Source: Brassica napus (lineage: Eukaryota > Streptophyta > Magnoliopsida > Brassicales > Brassicaceae). From it: a stretch of 64,000 nucleotides of DNA. Numbering within the stretch: the stretch's first letter is position 1; every line of letters begins with the position of its first letter. The DNA lies in assembly GCF_020379485.1 (NCBI RefSeq), contig NW_026014879.1, forward strand, positions 62,001 through 126,000, read 5' to 3'. Below the pieces are notes generated by a model, which was given only the letters and a program-made list of their open reading frames with translations, searched no databases and was not told the DNA's origin. The translations under genes and the position numbers were made by a program. This document shows, one piece after another, positions 1 through 10,603 of this stretch.

Positions 1-2
1 AT

Positions 3-2630
3 GTTACTAATCAGTACAATGCCACTGTGAAGATTCTGAGGTCTGATAATGGAGGAGAATACACTAGCAATGCTTTCAAGAGTCATCTTGCAAAGCATGG
101 GATTGTGCAACAAACTAGCTGTCCTTACACACCACAACAAAATGGGGTGGCTGAGAGGAAGAACAGACATTTGATGGAGGTTGCGAGATCAATCATGTTC
201 CACATGAATGTCCCTAAGAGGTTTTGGAGTGATGCTGTTCAGACTGCTTGCTATCTCATCAATAGAGTGCCAACCCGTGTCTTGAAGAAACTGTCTCCCT
301 TTGAAGTATTGAACAAGACCAAGCCACACATTGATCATTTGAGAGTCTTTGGGTGCTTATGTTATGTGATGATTCCCGGAGAAAGAAGGAACAAGCTAGA
401 AGCAAAGAGTACTAAAGCTATGTTCATTGGGTACTCAATCACTCAGAAAGGCTACAAATGTTATGATCCAATAACTAGGAGGGTTATGGTATCTAGAGAA
501 GTGAAGTTTGTTGAGTCTAAAGGGTATTATGAGGAGAAGAAATGGGAAGACCTAGAGGATCTGTCCCGAGCTCCATCAGAGAAGGCAACAACATTGAGGG
601 TGTTGTTGGAGAGGCTAGGGATAGGATTATCCCAAGATCAGGAACCAGGAAGAACAGGACCTACTAATCAAGCTGGAGAAGCTGGAGGAACAACTCCTCT
701 TGATCATGAGAGGGGGAATGGATCTGAATCAGGGGAGCAGGAGCATAACCAAGAGGATTCAGGTCAGCATGATCAGGAGGAGACACAGGAAGTAGAGAGT
801 GGAGCTCAGTCAGGTGGAAATGAGCAGGGAGAACCTGCTGGAAATGAGCAGGGAGAACCTACTGGTTTAAGAGAGGAAGCACAAGAGAATGTTCAGGCTG
901 AAGAACAGGTTGAGACCTTGCGGAGGAGCACAAGGATAAGGAGGGATCCTTCCAACTGGGTAAACACGAGAGTGTACTACAATGCCCAGGCTGTGGAGCA
1001 TCCCTCTCAAGCCATGTGTTCCTTTGCTGAGTTTCCAGAAGAGCACATGGTGTTTATGTGTAACTTGGATGAGAATGAGATACCAAGATCTTATGAAGAA
1101 GCTATGAAGCACAAGGTTTGGAGAGATTCAGTAGGAGATGAAAGGGATGCAATGATCAGGAATGACACTTGGTATGAGAGTGAATTACCTAGAGGGAAGA
1201 AGGCAGTTTCAAGCAGATGGATCTTCACCATTAAATATCTTGCAAATGGGGAGATAGATAGGCACAAGACCAGGCTGGTTGCAAGAGGATTTACACAGAC
1301 TTATGGAGAAGATTACATTGATACTTTTGCACCAGTGGCCAAGCTTCACACAATTCGAATTGTGTTATCCATTGCAACAAACTTGGAGTGGGATTTGTGG
1401 CAGATGGATGTGAAGAATGCTTTCCTGCAAGGTGAGCTAGAAGATGAGGTATATATGCTTCCTCCTCCTGGTCTTGAGCATCTAGTAAAGCCAGGAAATG
1501 TTTTGAGATTGAAGAAAGCTATATATGGGTTGAAGCAGTCTCCTAGAGCCTGGTACAGGAAGCTGAGTACAACACTCAATGGGAGAGGGTTCAGGAAGTC
1601 TGAACTAGATCACACACTCTTCACACTGGTCGGGCCATCAGGGATCATTGTGATTCTAGTGTATGTGGATGATTTGATTATCACAGGGAGTGATAAGGCT
1701 GGGATTAAAGCCACTAAAGAGTTTCTCAGGTCAGTATTTGATATCAAAGACTTGGGAGAGATGAAGTATTTCTTGGGGATTGAGATATGCAGATCAAAGG
1801 AGGGTTTGTTCATGTCTCAAAGGAAGTATGCAATGGATATGCTAAAGGAAGCTGATGTGCTTGGAGGAAAGATAGCTAAGACACCTCTTGAGGAGGGGTA
1901 TAAGGTCTTGCGTGAGGGGGAGGTTGAAGAGAACCAGTTGTTTGAGGATGCTAAGCTGTATAGGAGGATGGTTGGAAAGCTGATCTACTTGACGATTACA
2001 AGACCTGATATATGCTTTGCAGTGAATCAAGTGAGCCAGCATATGCAGGCACCAAAGGTTCATCATTGGAAGATGGTTGATAGGATACTGAGGTATTTGA
2101 GTGGCACGTCTGGTCAAGGAGTTTGGATGGGTTGTAATGGCAGTACAGAAGTGGTTGGATATTGTGATGCTGATTGGGCAGGAGATAGAGTGGACAGGAG
2201 ATCAACTACTGGGTATTGTACATTCATTGGAGGGAACTTGGTCACTTGGAAGAGTAAGAAGCAGAAGGTTATCTCCTGTTCAAGTGCTGAAGCTGAGTAT
2301 AGAGCCATGTTGAAGCTGACAAACGAGTTGGTGTGGATCAAGGGGATCTTGAAGCATTTGGAGATTGAGCAGAGTACTCCTATGACAATGCATTGTGACA
2401 ATCAAGCAGCTATCCACATTGCTTCTAACTCAGTCTTTCATGAGAGGACGAAGCATATAGAAGTTGATTGTCACAAGGTGAGGCAGATGATTATACTTGG
2501 AGTGATATTGCCATGTTATACAAGAAGTGAAGATCAGCTTGCAGATGTGTTTACTAAGGCAGCGAGAGTAAAGACAATGGAGTCCATACTATCAAGACTT
2601 GGACTCATTGATCTTACTCCTAGGAGCTGA
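3..2630 (+). CDS. pol: Copia Gag-Pol polyprotein, C-terminal part (integrase, RT, RNase H)
   Basis: The frame is open from the window edge, so the N-terminus (Gag, protease, first part of integrase) is missing from view. The start shows the integrase core around LRSDNGGEY, then YTPQQNGVAERKNR with the catalytic glutamate. A low-complexity Glu/Gln/Gly linker follows (about residues 200-310). RT begins near WIFTIKYLANGEIDRHKTRL, with the catalytic YVDDLIITG near residue 560. RNase H has GYCDADWAGD and ends with RTKHIEVDCHKVRQ and DQLADVFTKA. The frame has no stop over about 875 codons, so this copy may have been active recently. It ends 142 bp before the LTR. The enzymes act in cytoplasmic virus-like particles (reverse transcription) and in the nucleus (integration). 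Confidence 0.93.
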   Translation, partial: VTNQYNATVKILRSDNGGEYTSNAFKSHLAKHGIVQQTSCPYTPQQNGVAERKNRHLMEVARSIMFHMNVPKRFWSDAVQTACYLINRVPTRVLKKLSPFEVLNKTKPHIDHLRVFGCLCYVMIPGERRNKLEAKSTKAMFIGYSITQKGYKCYDPITRRVMVSREVKFVESKGYYEEKKWEDLEDLSRAPSEKATTLRVLLERLGIGLSQDQEPGRTGPTNQAGEAGGTTPLDHERGNGSESGEQEHNQEDSGQHDQEETQEVESGAQSGGNEQGEPAGNEQGEPTGLREEAQENVQAEEQVETLRRSTRIRRDPSNWVNTRVYYNAQAVEHPSQAMCSFAEFPEEHMVFMCNLDENEIPRSYEEAMKHKVWRDSVGDERDAMIRNDTWYESELPRGKKAVSSRWIFTIKYLANGEIDRHKTRLVARGFTQTYGEDYIDTFAPVAKLHTIRIVLSIATNLEWDLWQMDVKNAFLQGELEDEVYMLPPPGLEHLVKPGNVLRLKKAIYGLKQSPRAWYRKLSTTLNGRGFRKSELDHTLFTLVGPSGIIVILVYVDDLIITGSDKAGIKATKEFLRSVFDIKDLGEMKYFLGIEICRSKEGLFMSQRKYAMDMLKEADVLGGKIAKTPLEEGYKVLREGEVEENQLFEDAKLYRRMVGKLIYLTITRPDICFAVNQVSQHMQAPKVHHWKMVDRILRYLSGTSGQGVWMGCNGSTEVVGYCDADWAGDRVDRRSTTGYCTFIGGNLVTWKSKKQKVISCSSAEAEYRAMLKLTNELVWIKGILKHLEIEQSTPMTMHCDNQAAIHIASNSVFHERTKHIEVDCHKVRQMIILGVILPCYTRSEDQLADVFTKAARVKTMESILSRLGLIDLTPRS

Positions 2631-2663
2631 GCCCCTTAACCATGGAGTCTCCACTCTTTTTCC

Positions 2664-2702
2664 CTCATCAAGGTTTTATCCCATTGGGTTTTCCTTGGTG
2701 AG
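2664..2702 (+). other. Post-stop hairpin of element A
   Basis: Arms CTCATCAAGG (2664-2673) and CCTTGGTGAG (2693-2702) pair over 10 bp with one G-U. The loop is of the form TTTTATCCCATTGGGTTTT. It starts 34 nt after the pol stop codon. The same structure with different stem sequences recurs in B, C, D, E, F, H, I and J. Function unknown. Confidence 0.7.
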
Positions 2703-2760
2703 GTTTTTAATGAGGGAGGTCTTCATGGTTTCCAAGCTTGACTTGTTCTACATGGTCAAG

Positions 2761-2772
2761 CTTGAGGGGGAG
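2761..2772 (+). other. Polypurine tract of element A
   Basis: CTTGAGGGGGAG lies immediately before the TGTTGAG start of the LTR. It is the usual plus-strand primer site, and the same sequence is used by B, I and J. Confidence 0.85.
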
Positions 2773-3290
2773 TGTTGAGATGAGGAGATGAAGAGTGGAT
2801 ACATGGATAGAGGAAGGGATTTGGAGCAGGCAGTAACTTGGAGATTTACCACAGTAACTTTATTGTTACTGTGGTAACTGAGTTAAAAGACTTGGGAAGT
2901 TACCTTGCATCTATGTGAAGAGTGAATCACGCCAGGAGGAGTCTGAATAAGCAAGGAGGAGTTTGGATAAGGTCTGGTCAAGGCTAGAGAGCTTTAGACA
3001 GGCTGGCACCAGCTGGAAAGCTAAAGCAAGATGCCCAAGCATGTGAGGAACCTTATTGGCTAGTTTAAATCAAGCATCTTTGACTACACATGCTTCTTAT
3101 CCTAGCTAGAGTGAACCTGGACGAATTGATGTATCCCTAATCTATATGTGTTGTAAACTCTCTCATTAATCAATCTAATGGAGTTTTGAGTCTCTCTCTA
3201 TTCTCTCACTAAAATCTCTTAATCTCTTTAATCTTTTCATCTGATTATCCTGGATTAGTTGAATCATGCTCTAATACACAAAAGTGTATA
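2773..3290 (+). repeat. 3' LTR of copia element A
   Basis: It starts TGTTGAGATGAGGAGATG right after the polypurine tract, and its first part is recognisably related to the LTR of element B. It ends at the junction with satellite; the last bases (…ACACAAAAGTGTATA) leave the exact end between 3280 and 3290. Confidence 0.8.
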
Positions 3291-5562
3291 ATTAGAAAGT
3301 GGGATAACTTCTTCATCCCAACTCCTATGAGATTTATTCAACTTCCTGGTGTTTCTCCACCATTTTATGTATCCAAATCAAGCTTCTGACAAAGTGATTC
3401 ATCCTGGTTTGATTGGAACGACGAAGAAGCTGTCCTATTCCCAAACTGGGAAACTGGAATCACCTGATTAGAAGTGGGATAACTTCTTCATCCCAACTCC
3501 TATGAGATTTATTCAACTTCCTGGTGATTCTCCAACACTTTATGTATCCAAATCAAGCTTCTTACAAGGTGATTCATCCTGGCTTGATTGGAACGAAGAA
3601 AAAGCTGTCCTATTCCCAAACTGGGAAACTGGAATCACCTGATTAGAAAGTGGGATAACTTCTTCATCCCAACTCCTATGAGATTTATTCAACTTCCTGG
3701 TGATTCTCCACCATTTTATGTATCCAAATCAAGCTTCTTACAAAGTGATTCATCCTGGTTTGATTGGAACGACGAAGAAGCTGTCCTATTCCCAAACTGG
3801 GAAACTGGAATCACCTGATTAGAAAGTGGGATAACTTCTTCATCCCAACTCCTATGAGATTTATTCAACTTCCTGGTGATTCTCCAACACTTTATGTATC
3901 CAAATCAAGCTTCTTACAAAGTGATTCATCCTGGTTTGATTGGAACGACGAAGAAGCTGTCCTATTCCCAAACTGGGAAACTGGAATCACCTGATTAGAA
4001 AGTGGGATAACTTCTTCATCCCAACTCCTATGAGATTTATTCAACTTCCTGGTGATTCTCCAACACTTTATGTATCCAAATCAAGCTTCTTACAAAGTGA
4101 TTCATCCTGGTTTGATTGGAACGACGAAGAAGCTGTCCTATTCCCAAACTGGGAAACTGGAATCACCTGATTAGAAAGTGGGATAACTTCTTCATCCCAA
4201 CTCCTATGAGATTTATTCAACTTCCTGGTGATTCTCCAACACTTTATGTATCCAAATCAAGCTTCTTACAAAGTGATTCATCCTGGTTTGATTGGAACGA
4301 CGAAGAAGCTGTCCTATTCCCAAACTGGGAAACTGGAATCACCTGATTAGAAAGTGGGATAACTTCTTCATCCCAACTCCTATGAGATTTATTCAACTTC
4401 CTGGTGATTCTCCACCATTTTATGTATCCAAATCAAGCTTCTTACAAAGTGATTCATCCTGGTTTAATTGGAACGACGAAGAAGCTGTCCTATTCCCAAA
4501 CTGGGAAACTGGAATCACCTGATTAGAAAGTGGGATAACTTCTTCATCCCAACTCCTATGAGATTTATTCAACTTCCTGGTGATTCTCCAACACTTTATG
4601 TATCCAAATCAAGCTTCTTACAAAGTGATTCATCCTGGTTTGATTGGAACGACGAAGAAGCTGTCCTATTCCCAAACTGGGAAACTGGAATCACCTGATT
4701 AGAAAGTGGGATAACTTCTTCATCCCAACTCCTATGAGATTTATTCAACTTCCTGGTGATTCTCCACCATTTTATGTATCCAAATCAAGCTTCTTACAAA
4801 GTGATTCATCCTGGTTTGATTGGAACGACGAAGAAGCTGTCCTATTCCCAAACTGGGAAACTGGAATCACCTGATTAGAAAGTGGGATAACTTCTTCATC
4901 CCAACTCCTATGAGATTTATTCAACTTCCTGGTGATTCTCCAACACTTTATGTATCCAAATCAAGCTTCTTACAAAGTGATTCATCCTGGTTTGATTGGA
5001 ACGACGAAGAAGCTGTCCTATTCCCAAACTGGGAAACTGGAATCACCTGATTAGAAAGTGGGATAACTTCTTCATCCCAACTCCTATGAGATTTATTCAA
5101 CTTCCTGGTGATTCTCCAACCTTTATGTATCCAAATCAAGCTTCTTACAAAGTGATTCATCCTGGTTTGATTGGAACGACGAAGAAGCTGTCCTATTCCC
5201 AAACTGGGAAACTGGAATCACCTGATTAGAAAGTGGGATAACTTCTTCATCCCAACTCCTATGAGATTTATTCAACTTCCTGGTTTCTCCACCACTTTAT
5301 GTATCCAAATCAAGCTTCTTACAAAGTGATTCATCCTGGTTTGATTGGAACGACGAAGAAGCTGTCCTATTCCCAAACTGGGAAACTGGAATCACCTGAT
5401 TAGAAAGTGGGATAACTTCTTCACCCCAACTCCTATGAGATTTATTCAACTTCCTGGTGATTCTCCACCATTTTATGTATCCAAATCAAGCTTCTTACAA
5501 AGTGATTCATCCTGGTTTGATTGGAACGACGAAGAAGCTGTCCTATTCCCAAACTGGGAAAC
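3291..5562. repeat. CentBr-like 176-bp centromeric satellite, block 1a
   Basis: About 13 head-to-tail monomers. The marker GGAACGACGAAGAAGCTG recurs at exact 176-bp spacing from about 3764 to 4996, then at 175-176 bp. Each monomer carries one HindIII site (AAGCTT). The sequence matches what I know as the Brassica CentBr satellite, which lies in CENH3 chromatin. Almost all monomers here are of the GATTAGAAAGTGG type. The 176-bp period is not divisible by three, and the ~76-codon frames all end at the same repeat-borne stop, so nothing is coding. Several monomers near 5120 and 5280 have one- to three-base deletions. Confidence 0.95.
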
Positions 5563-6205
5563 TGATAAAAACCTCCCAAGGAATACACTCTGAAATTGGT
5601 AAGGGATAAGCCTTGCATCGAATCAGCCCGAAAGCAACAAACGATCAAGGGATGTGGATCGAAAGGTGACACAAGAGGGGCGAAAAGTCTCTTGATACTA
5701 CCCTATAATGACCGCCTCTAGATATGACACACTAGATTAGACCAAGTTAGACTGAAGGATATTACACACCAACAATCATAAAAGTTTTGACCAATGGATA
5801 TGACACACCATGATCGAAAACAAGTTTGAGAATCACTCTCAAGGTTCCAAAAATATAAACTCAACTCTTATTTTATTTCAATGGAGATTACAACTTATTT
5901 ATAAGAGACTAGACTTGCTCACAAAGCTAGATAGTTATTACATTGAAAATGATAAAACTAGTGCATGGAGGAGAGAGAGTGTTCTTGAAACAAGCATTTT
6001 TGCATGTAGGAGAGAGAAGCTTTCCATGCAATTAACCACCTAATTTTCGTCACTCTCTTTGGACAGCAAAGAAACCATTTGATTTTGAATCTTCTTGGGC
6101 TTGTAACTTGATAAAAATGGGCTGGACATGTTAGCTAATATCTTGGGTCAATTTCTGAATGTCTTCCATGTCCATAGCTTCACATATGAGCCCAATATCA
6201 CATCA
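5563..6205 (-). repeat. 3' LTR of the TRIM-like element
   Basis: 643 bp; on the minus strand it runs TGATGTGATATTGGG… to …GGTTTTTATCA, a canonical TG…CA pair. It differs from the other LTR only by two single-base indels that I could see (poly-A near 5850 and GACAC/GAAC near 5800). Confidence 0.9.
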
Positions 6206-6408
6206 TACTCCTCCTCTTCAAAAAAGATTTGTCCTCAAATCTTGCTCTCCAAAGAAAAAAAACTTGCACACACACTTCCCAAATGATCCAGCAGATTTGA
6301 AAAACATAAATAATACAACTCTTTTTTTTTTTTTTAGAAGATGGATAGATGAGAAGAATGGTGGATAAGAGAAGTGAATACCGCTTTCAGAGTGGCTCTG
6401 ATACCAAA
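6206..6408 (-). other. Internal region of the TRIM-like element
   Basis: 203 bp, non-coding. It contains a run of about 13 T on the plus strand near 6320. At 6206-6250 a relic of the gypsy pol 3' end includes the purine tract (plus-strand TACTCCTCCTCTT). Confidence 0.85.
6394..6406 (-). other. Primer-binding site of the TRIM-like element
   Basis: The minus strand reads TGGTATCAGAGCC, complementary to the 3' end of plant initiator tRNA-Met, two bases inside the 5' LTR. Confidence 0.9.
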
Positions 6409-7049
6409 TGATAAAAACCTCCCAAGGAATACACTCTGAAATTGGTAAGGGATAAGCCTTGCATCGAATCAGCCCGAAAGCAACAAACGATCAAGGGATG
6501 TGGATCGAAAGGTGACACAAGAGGGGCGAAAAGTCTCTTGATACTACCCTATAATGACCGCCTCTAGATATGACACACTAGATTAGACCAAGTTAGACTG
6601 AAGGATATTACACACCAACAATCATAAAAGTTTTGACCAATGGATATGAACACCATGATCGAAAACAAGTTTGAGAATCACTCTCAAGGTTCCAAAATAT
6701 AAACTCAACTCTTATTTTATTTCAATGGAGATTACAACTTATTTATAAGAGACTAGACTTGCTCACAAAGCTAGATAGTTATTACATTGAAAATGATAAA
6801 ACTAGTGCATGGAGGAGAGAGAGTGTTCTTGAAACAAGCATTTTTGCATGTAGGAGAGAGAAGCTTTCCATGCAATTAACCACCTAATTTTCGTCACTCT
6901 CTTTGGACAGCAAAGAAACCATTTGATTTTGAATCTTCTTGGGCTTGTAACTTGATAAAAATGGGCTGGACATGTTAGCTAATATCTTGGGTCAATTTCT
7001 GAATGTCTTCCATGTCCATAGCTTCACATATGAGCCCAATATCACATCA
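6409..7049 (-). repeat. 5' LTR of the TRIM-like element
   Basis: 641 bp. It contains the U5 blocks shared with the larger gypsy elements: GGTGACACAAGAG, CTTGATACT, and three GGATAT-type 14-mers at 6566-6579, 6603-6616 and about 6642. Confidence 0.9.
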
Positions 7050-9780
7050 GAAACTGGAATCACCTGATTAGAAAGCGGGATAACTTCTTCATCCCAACTC
7101 CTATGAGATTTATTCAACTTCATGGTGATTCTCCAACACTTTATGTATCCAAATCAAGCTTCTTACAAAGTGATTCATCCTGGTTTGATTGGAACGACGA
7201 AGAAGCTGTCCTATTCCCAAACTGGGAAACTGGAATCACCTGATTAGAAAGTGGGATAACTTCTTCATCCCAACTCCTATGAGATTTATTCAACTTCCTG
7301 GTGATTCTCCAATACTTTATGTATCCAAATCAAGCTTCTTACAAGTGATTCATCCTGGTTTGATTGGAACGACGAAGAAGCTGTCCTATTCCCAAACTGG
7401 GAAACTGGAATCACCTGATTAGAAAGTGGGATAACTTCTTCATCCCAACTCCTATGAGATTTATTCAACTTCCTGGTGATTCTCCACACTTTATGTATCC
7501 AAATCAAGCTTCTTACAAAGTGATTCATCCTGGTTTGATTGGAACGACGAAGAAGCTGTCCTATTCCCAAACTGGGAAACTGGAATCACCTGATTAGAAA
7601 GTGGGATAACTTCTTCATCCCAACTCCTATGAGATTTATTCAACTTCCTGGTGATTCTCCAACACTTTATGTATCCAAATCAAGCTTCTTACAAAGTGAT
7701 TCATCCTGGTTTGATTGGAACGACGAAGAAGCTGTCCTATTCCCAAACTGGGAAACTGGAATCACCTGATTAGAAAGTGGGATAACTTCTTCATCCCAAC
7801 TCCTATGAGATTTATTCAACTTCCTGGTGATTCTCCAACACTTTATGTATCCAAATCAAGCTTCTTACAAAGTGATTCATCCTGGTTTGATTGGAACGAC
7901 GAAGAAGCTGTCCTATTCCCAAACTGGGAAACTGGAATCACCTGATTAGAAAGTGGGATAACTTCTTCATCCCAACTCCTATGAGATTTATTCAACTTCC
8001 TGGTGATTCTCCAACACTTTATGTATCCAAATCAAGCTTCTTACAAAGTGATTCATCCTGGTTTGATTGGAACGACGAAGAAGCTGTCCTATTCCCAAAC
8101 TGGGAAACTGGAATCACCTGATTAGAAAGTGGGATAACTTCTTCATCCCAACTCCTATGAGATTTATTCAACTTCCTGGTGATTCTCCAACACTTTATGT
8201 ATCCAAATCAAGCTTCTTACAAAGTGATTCATCCTGGTTTGATTGGAACGAAGAAGAAGCTGTCCTATTCCCAAACTGGGAAACTGGAATCACCTGATTA
8301 GAAAGTGGGATAACTTCTTCATCCCAACTCCTATGAGATTTATTCAACTTCCTGGTGTTCTCCACCACTTTATGTATCCAAATCAAGCTTCTTACAAAGT
8401 GATTCATCCTGGTTTGATTGGAACGACGAAGAAGCTGTCCTATTCCCAAACTGGGAAACTGGAATCACCTGATTAGAAAGTGGGATAACTTCTTCATCCC
8501 AACTCCTATGAGATTTATTCAACTTCCTGGTGATTCTCCAACACTTTATGTATCCAAATCAAGCTTCTTACAAAGTGATTCATCCTGGTTTGATTGGAAC
8601 GACGAAGAAGCTGTCCTATTCCCAAACTGGGAAACTGGAATCACCTGATTAGAAAGTGGGATAACTTCTTCATCCCAACTCCTATGAGATTTATTCAACT
8701 TCCTGGTGATTCTCCAACACTTTATGTATCCAAATCAAGCTTCTTACAAAGTGATTCATCCTGGTTTGATTGGAACGACGAAGAAGCTGTCCTATTCCCA
8801 AACTGGGAAACTGGAATCACCTGATTAGAAAGTGGGATAACTTCTTCATCCCAACTCCTATGAGATTTATTCAACTTCCTGGTGATTCTCCACCACTTTA
8901 TGTATCCAAATCAAGCTTCTTACAAAGTGATTCATCCTGGTTTGATTGGAACGACGAAGAAGCTGTCCTATTCCCAAACTGGGAAACTGGAATCACCTGA
9001 TTAGAAAGTGGGATAACTTCTTCATCCCAACTCCTATGAGATTTATTCAACTTCCTGGTGATTCTCCAACACTTTATGTATCCAAATCAAGCTTCTTACA
9101 AAGTGATTCATCCTGGTTTGATTGGAACGACGAAGAAGCTGTCCTATTCCCAAACTGGGAAACTGGAATCACCTGATTAGAAAGTGGGATAACTTCTTCA
9201 TCCCAACTCCTATGAGATTTATTCAACTTCCTGGTGATTCTCCAACACTTTATGTATCCAAATCAAGCTTCTTACAAAGTGATTCATCCTGGTTTGATTG
9301 GAACGACGAAGAAGCTGTCCTATTCCCAAACTGGGAAACTGGAATCACCTGATTAGAAAGTGGGATAACTTCTTCATCCCAACTCCTATGAGATTTATTC
9401 AACTTCCTGGTGTTTCTCCACCACTTTATGTATCCAAATCAAGCTTCTTACAAAGTGATTCATCCTGGTTTGATTGGAACGACGAAGAAGCTGTCCTATT
9501 CCCAAACTGGGAAACTGGAATCACCTGATTAGAAAGTGGGATAACTTCTTCATCCCAACTCCTATGAGATTTATTCAACTTCCTGGTGATTCTCCAACAC
9601 TTTATGTATCCAAATCAAGCTTCTTACAAAGTGATTCATCCTGGTTTGATTGGAACGACGAAGAAGCTGTCCTATTCCCAAACTGGGAAACTGGAATCAC
9701 CTGATTAGAAAGTGGGATAACTTGTTCACCCCAACTCCTATGAGATTTATTCAACTTCCTGGTGATTCTCCACCATTTTA
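7050..9780. repeat. CentBr-like satellite, block 1b
   Basis: About 15.5 monomers continuing block 1a after the TRIM insertion; it starts with the duplicated GAAAC. It is again mainly the GATTAGAAAG type, with GTGATTCTCCAACAC in most monomers. Monomers around 7340, 7480 and 8350 each lack one base or a few bases. Confidence 0.95.
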
Positions 9781-10603
9781 TAATGAACTCCTAGGATGCT
9801 TCTTTGGATTGAATTGGATAGATCCTTGTATAAACGAATCAGAGACTCAAGTTTATCAAGGTGATGGATCGTTTGGTGACACAAAGAGTTGCGGAATGGC
9901 TCCTTGATACTCCTAGATGACTAGCTTGGATATTACACACCAAAATAGACACCCTTAGTTGTTGGATATGACACACCAACGAGATTCACTCAAGACTTGA
10001 TGAGAAGTAAAGAGAGAACAAAGAAATCTGATAGATTTGTAGAAAAAGGATTGTGATTAAAAGAGAGAACGCAAACACACTTATATAGAGAAGTATGGAA
10101 CAGGCTCCATATTCTCGAGATCATTAAAGGGAACAGGCTCCCTTGGAACTACAACAAAGACTAAAGACTTATTCAAATTCGAAAAGAGTTTTTAAAACAT
10201 GAAATAAAAACCATAGTTTAAAAATAACCTAAGGTGGAACCGTGATACATCATCTAAGGTTTATGTAAGTAACTTGTGGCCTCATTAAAAACCTTCCTTT
10301 GGAAAACCCAATGGGACAAAACCAAAGGCTAGGAAAAGAGCACACACAAGCACTTGCTTAGATGATGATCAGTTTGAAACCATTGCTTGAATGGTGATAA
10401 GAGTGTCTTGATTGATCAAACGTCCATCAAGACCGTCTTCTTGCTTCCATGAGATCATAAGTAGACTTCCAACAGCTTCTTTGAGTCTTCTAGCTTTGGC
10501 GCGAGTGATGGGACCTGGTGGAATGACTAAGGCATCATCTTCTTCCCTTGATTGGTCTTTGAACTCTTTATCTCCATCCTTGTGCCGGTCCATGATCATA
10601 TCA
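9781..10603 (-). repeat. 3' LTR of element C
   Basis: 823 bp. On the minus strand it starts TGATATGATCATGG and ends GAGTTCATTA. It encodes the last ~78 residues of pol, then the post-stop hairpin, two GGAGCCTGTTCC boxes, a TATA box and U5. Confidence 0.92.
10296..10328 (-). other. Post-stop hairpin in the 3' LTR of C
   Basis: On the minus strand CCTTTGG … CCAAAGG forms a perfect 7-bp stem around a TTTTGTCCCATTGGGTTTT loop, beginning about 40 nt after the pol stop. The 5' LTR copy is at 16101-16133. Confidence 0.7.

Larger units (their letters stand above)
1..3290 (+). mobile_element. Ty1/copia retrotransposon A, 3' part
   Basis: The window opens inside the integrase of a copia element. It continues through RT and RNase H, a short 3' untranslated stretch, a polypurine tract and one LTR. 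The order integrase before RT is diagnostic for Ty1/copia. The protein and LTR resemble element B at 45644-51292 but are clearly diverged from it, so this is a related subfamily. Satellite resumes at about 3291 with ATTAGAAAGTGGG. The exact outer LTR end is uncertain by about 10 bp, and no target-site duplication can be tested because the 5' end lies outside the window. Confidence 0.93.
5563..7049 (-). mobile_element. TRIM-like miniature LTR element
   Basis: Two 641-643-bp direct repeats flank only 203 bp. Read on the minus strand, a primer-binding site complementary to initiator tRNA-Met follows the 5' LTR, and a purine tract precedes the 3' LTR. The 5-bp duplication GAAAC flanks it (5558-5562 and 7050-7054), so it is a complete, transposed insertion in satellite. 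No coding capacity remains. The bases before the 3' LTR still read as the end of a gypsy pol (AGATTTGAGGACAAATC, as in C and D). The U5 shares blocks with C and D. It is therefore probably a deletion derivative of a CRM-type gypsy element mobilised in trans. Confidence 0.88.

Noticed and set aside
3588..9704. Dozens of ~76-codon frames in the satellite (plus and minus) as a tandem gene family
   Set aside because: The frames recur only because the 176-bp unit recurs; the period is not a multiple of three, each frame is closed by a stop in the next monomer, and variants are not biased to silent changes.
3291..9780. Regular repeats as a CRISPR array
   Set aside because: No unique spacers; whole 176-bp units are tandem, in plant DNA.
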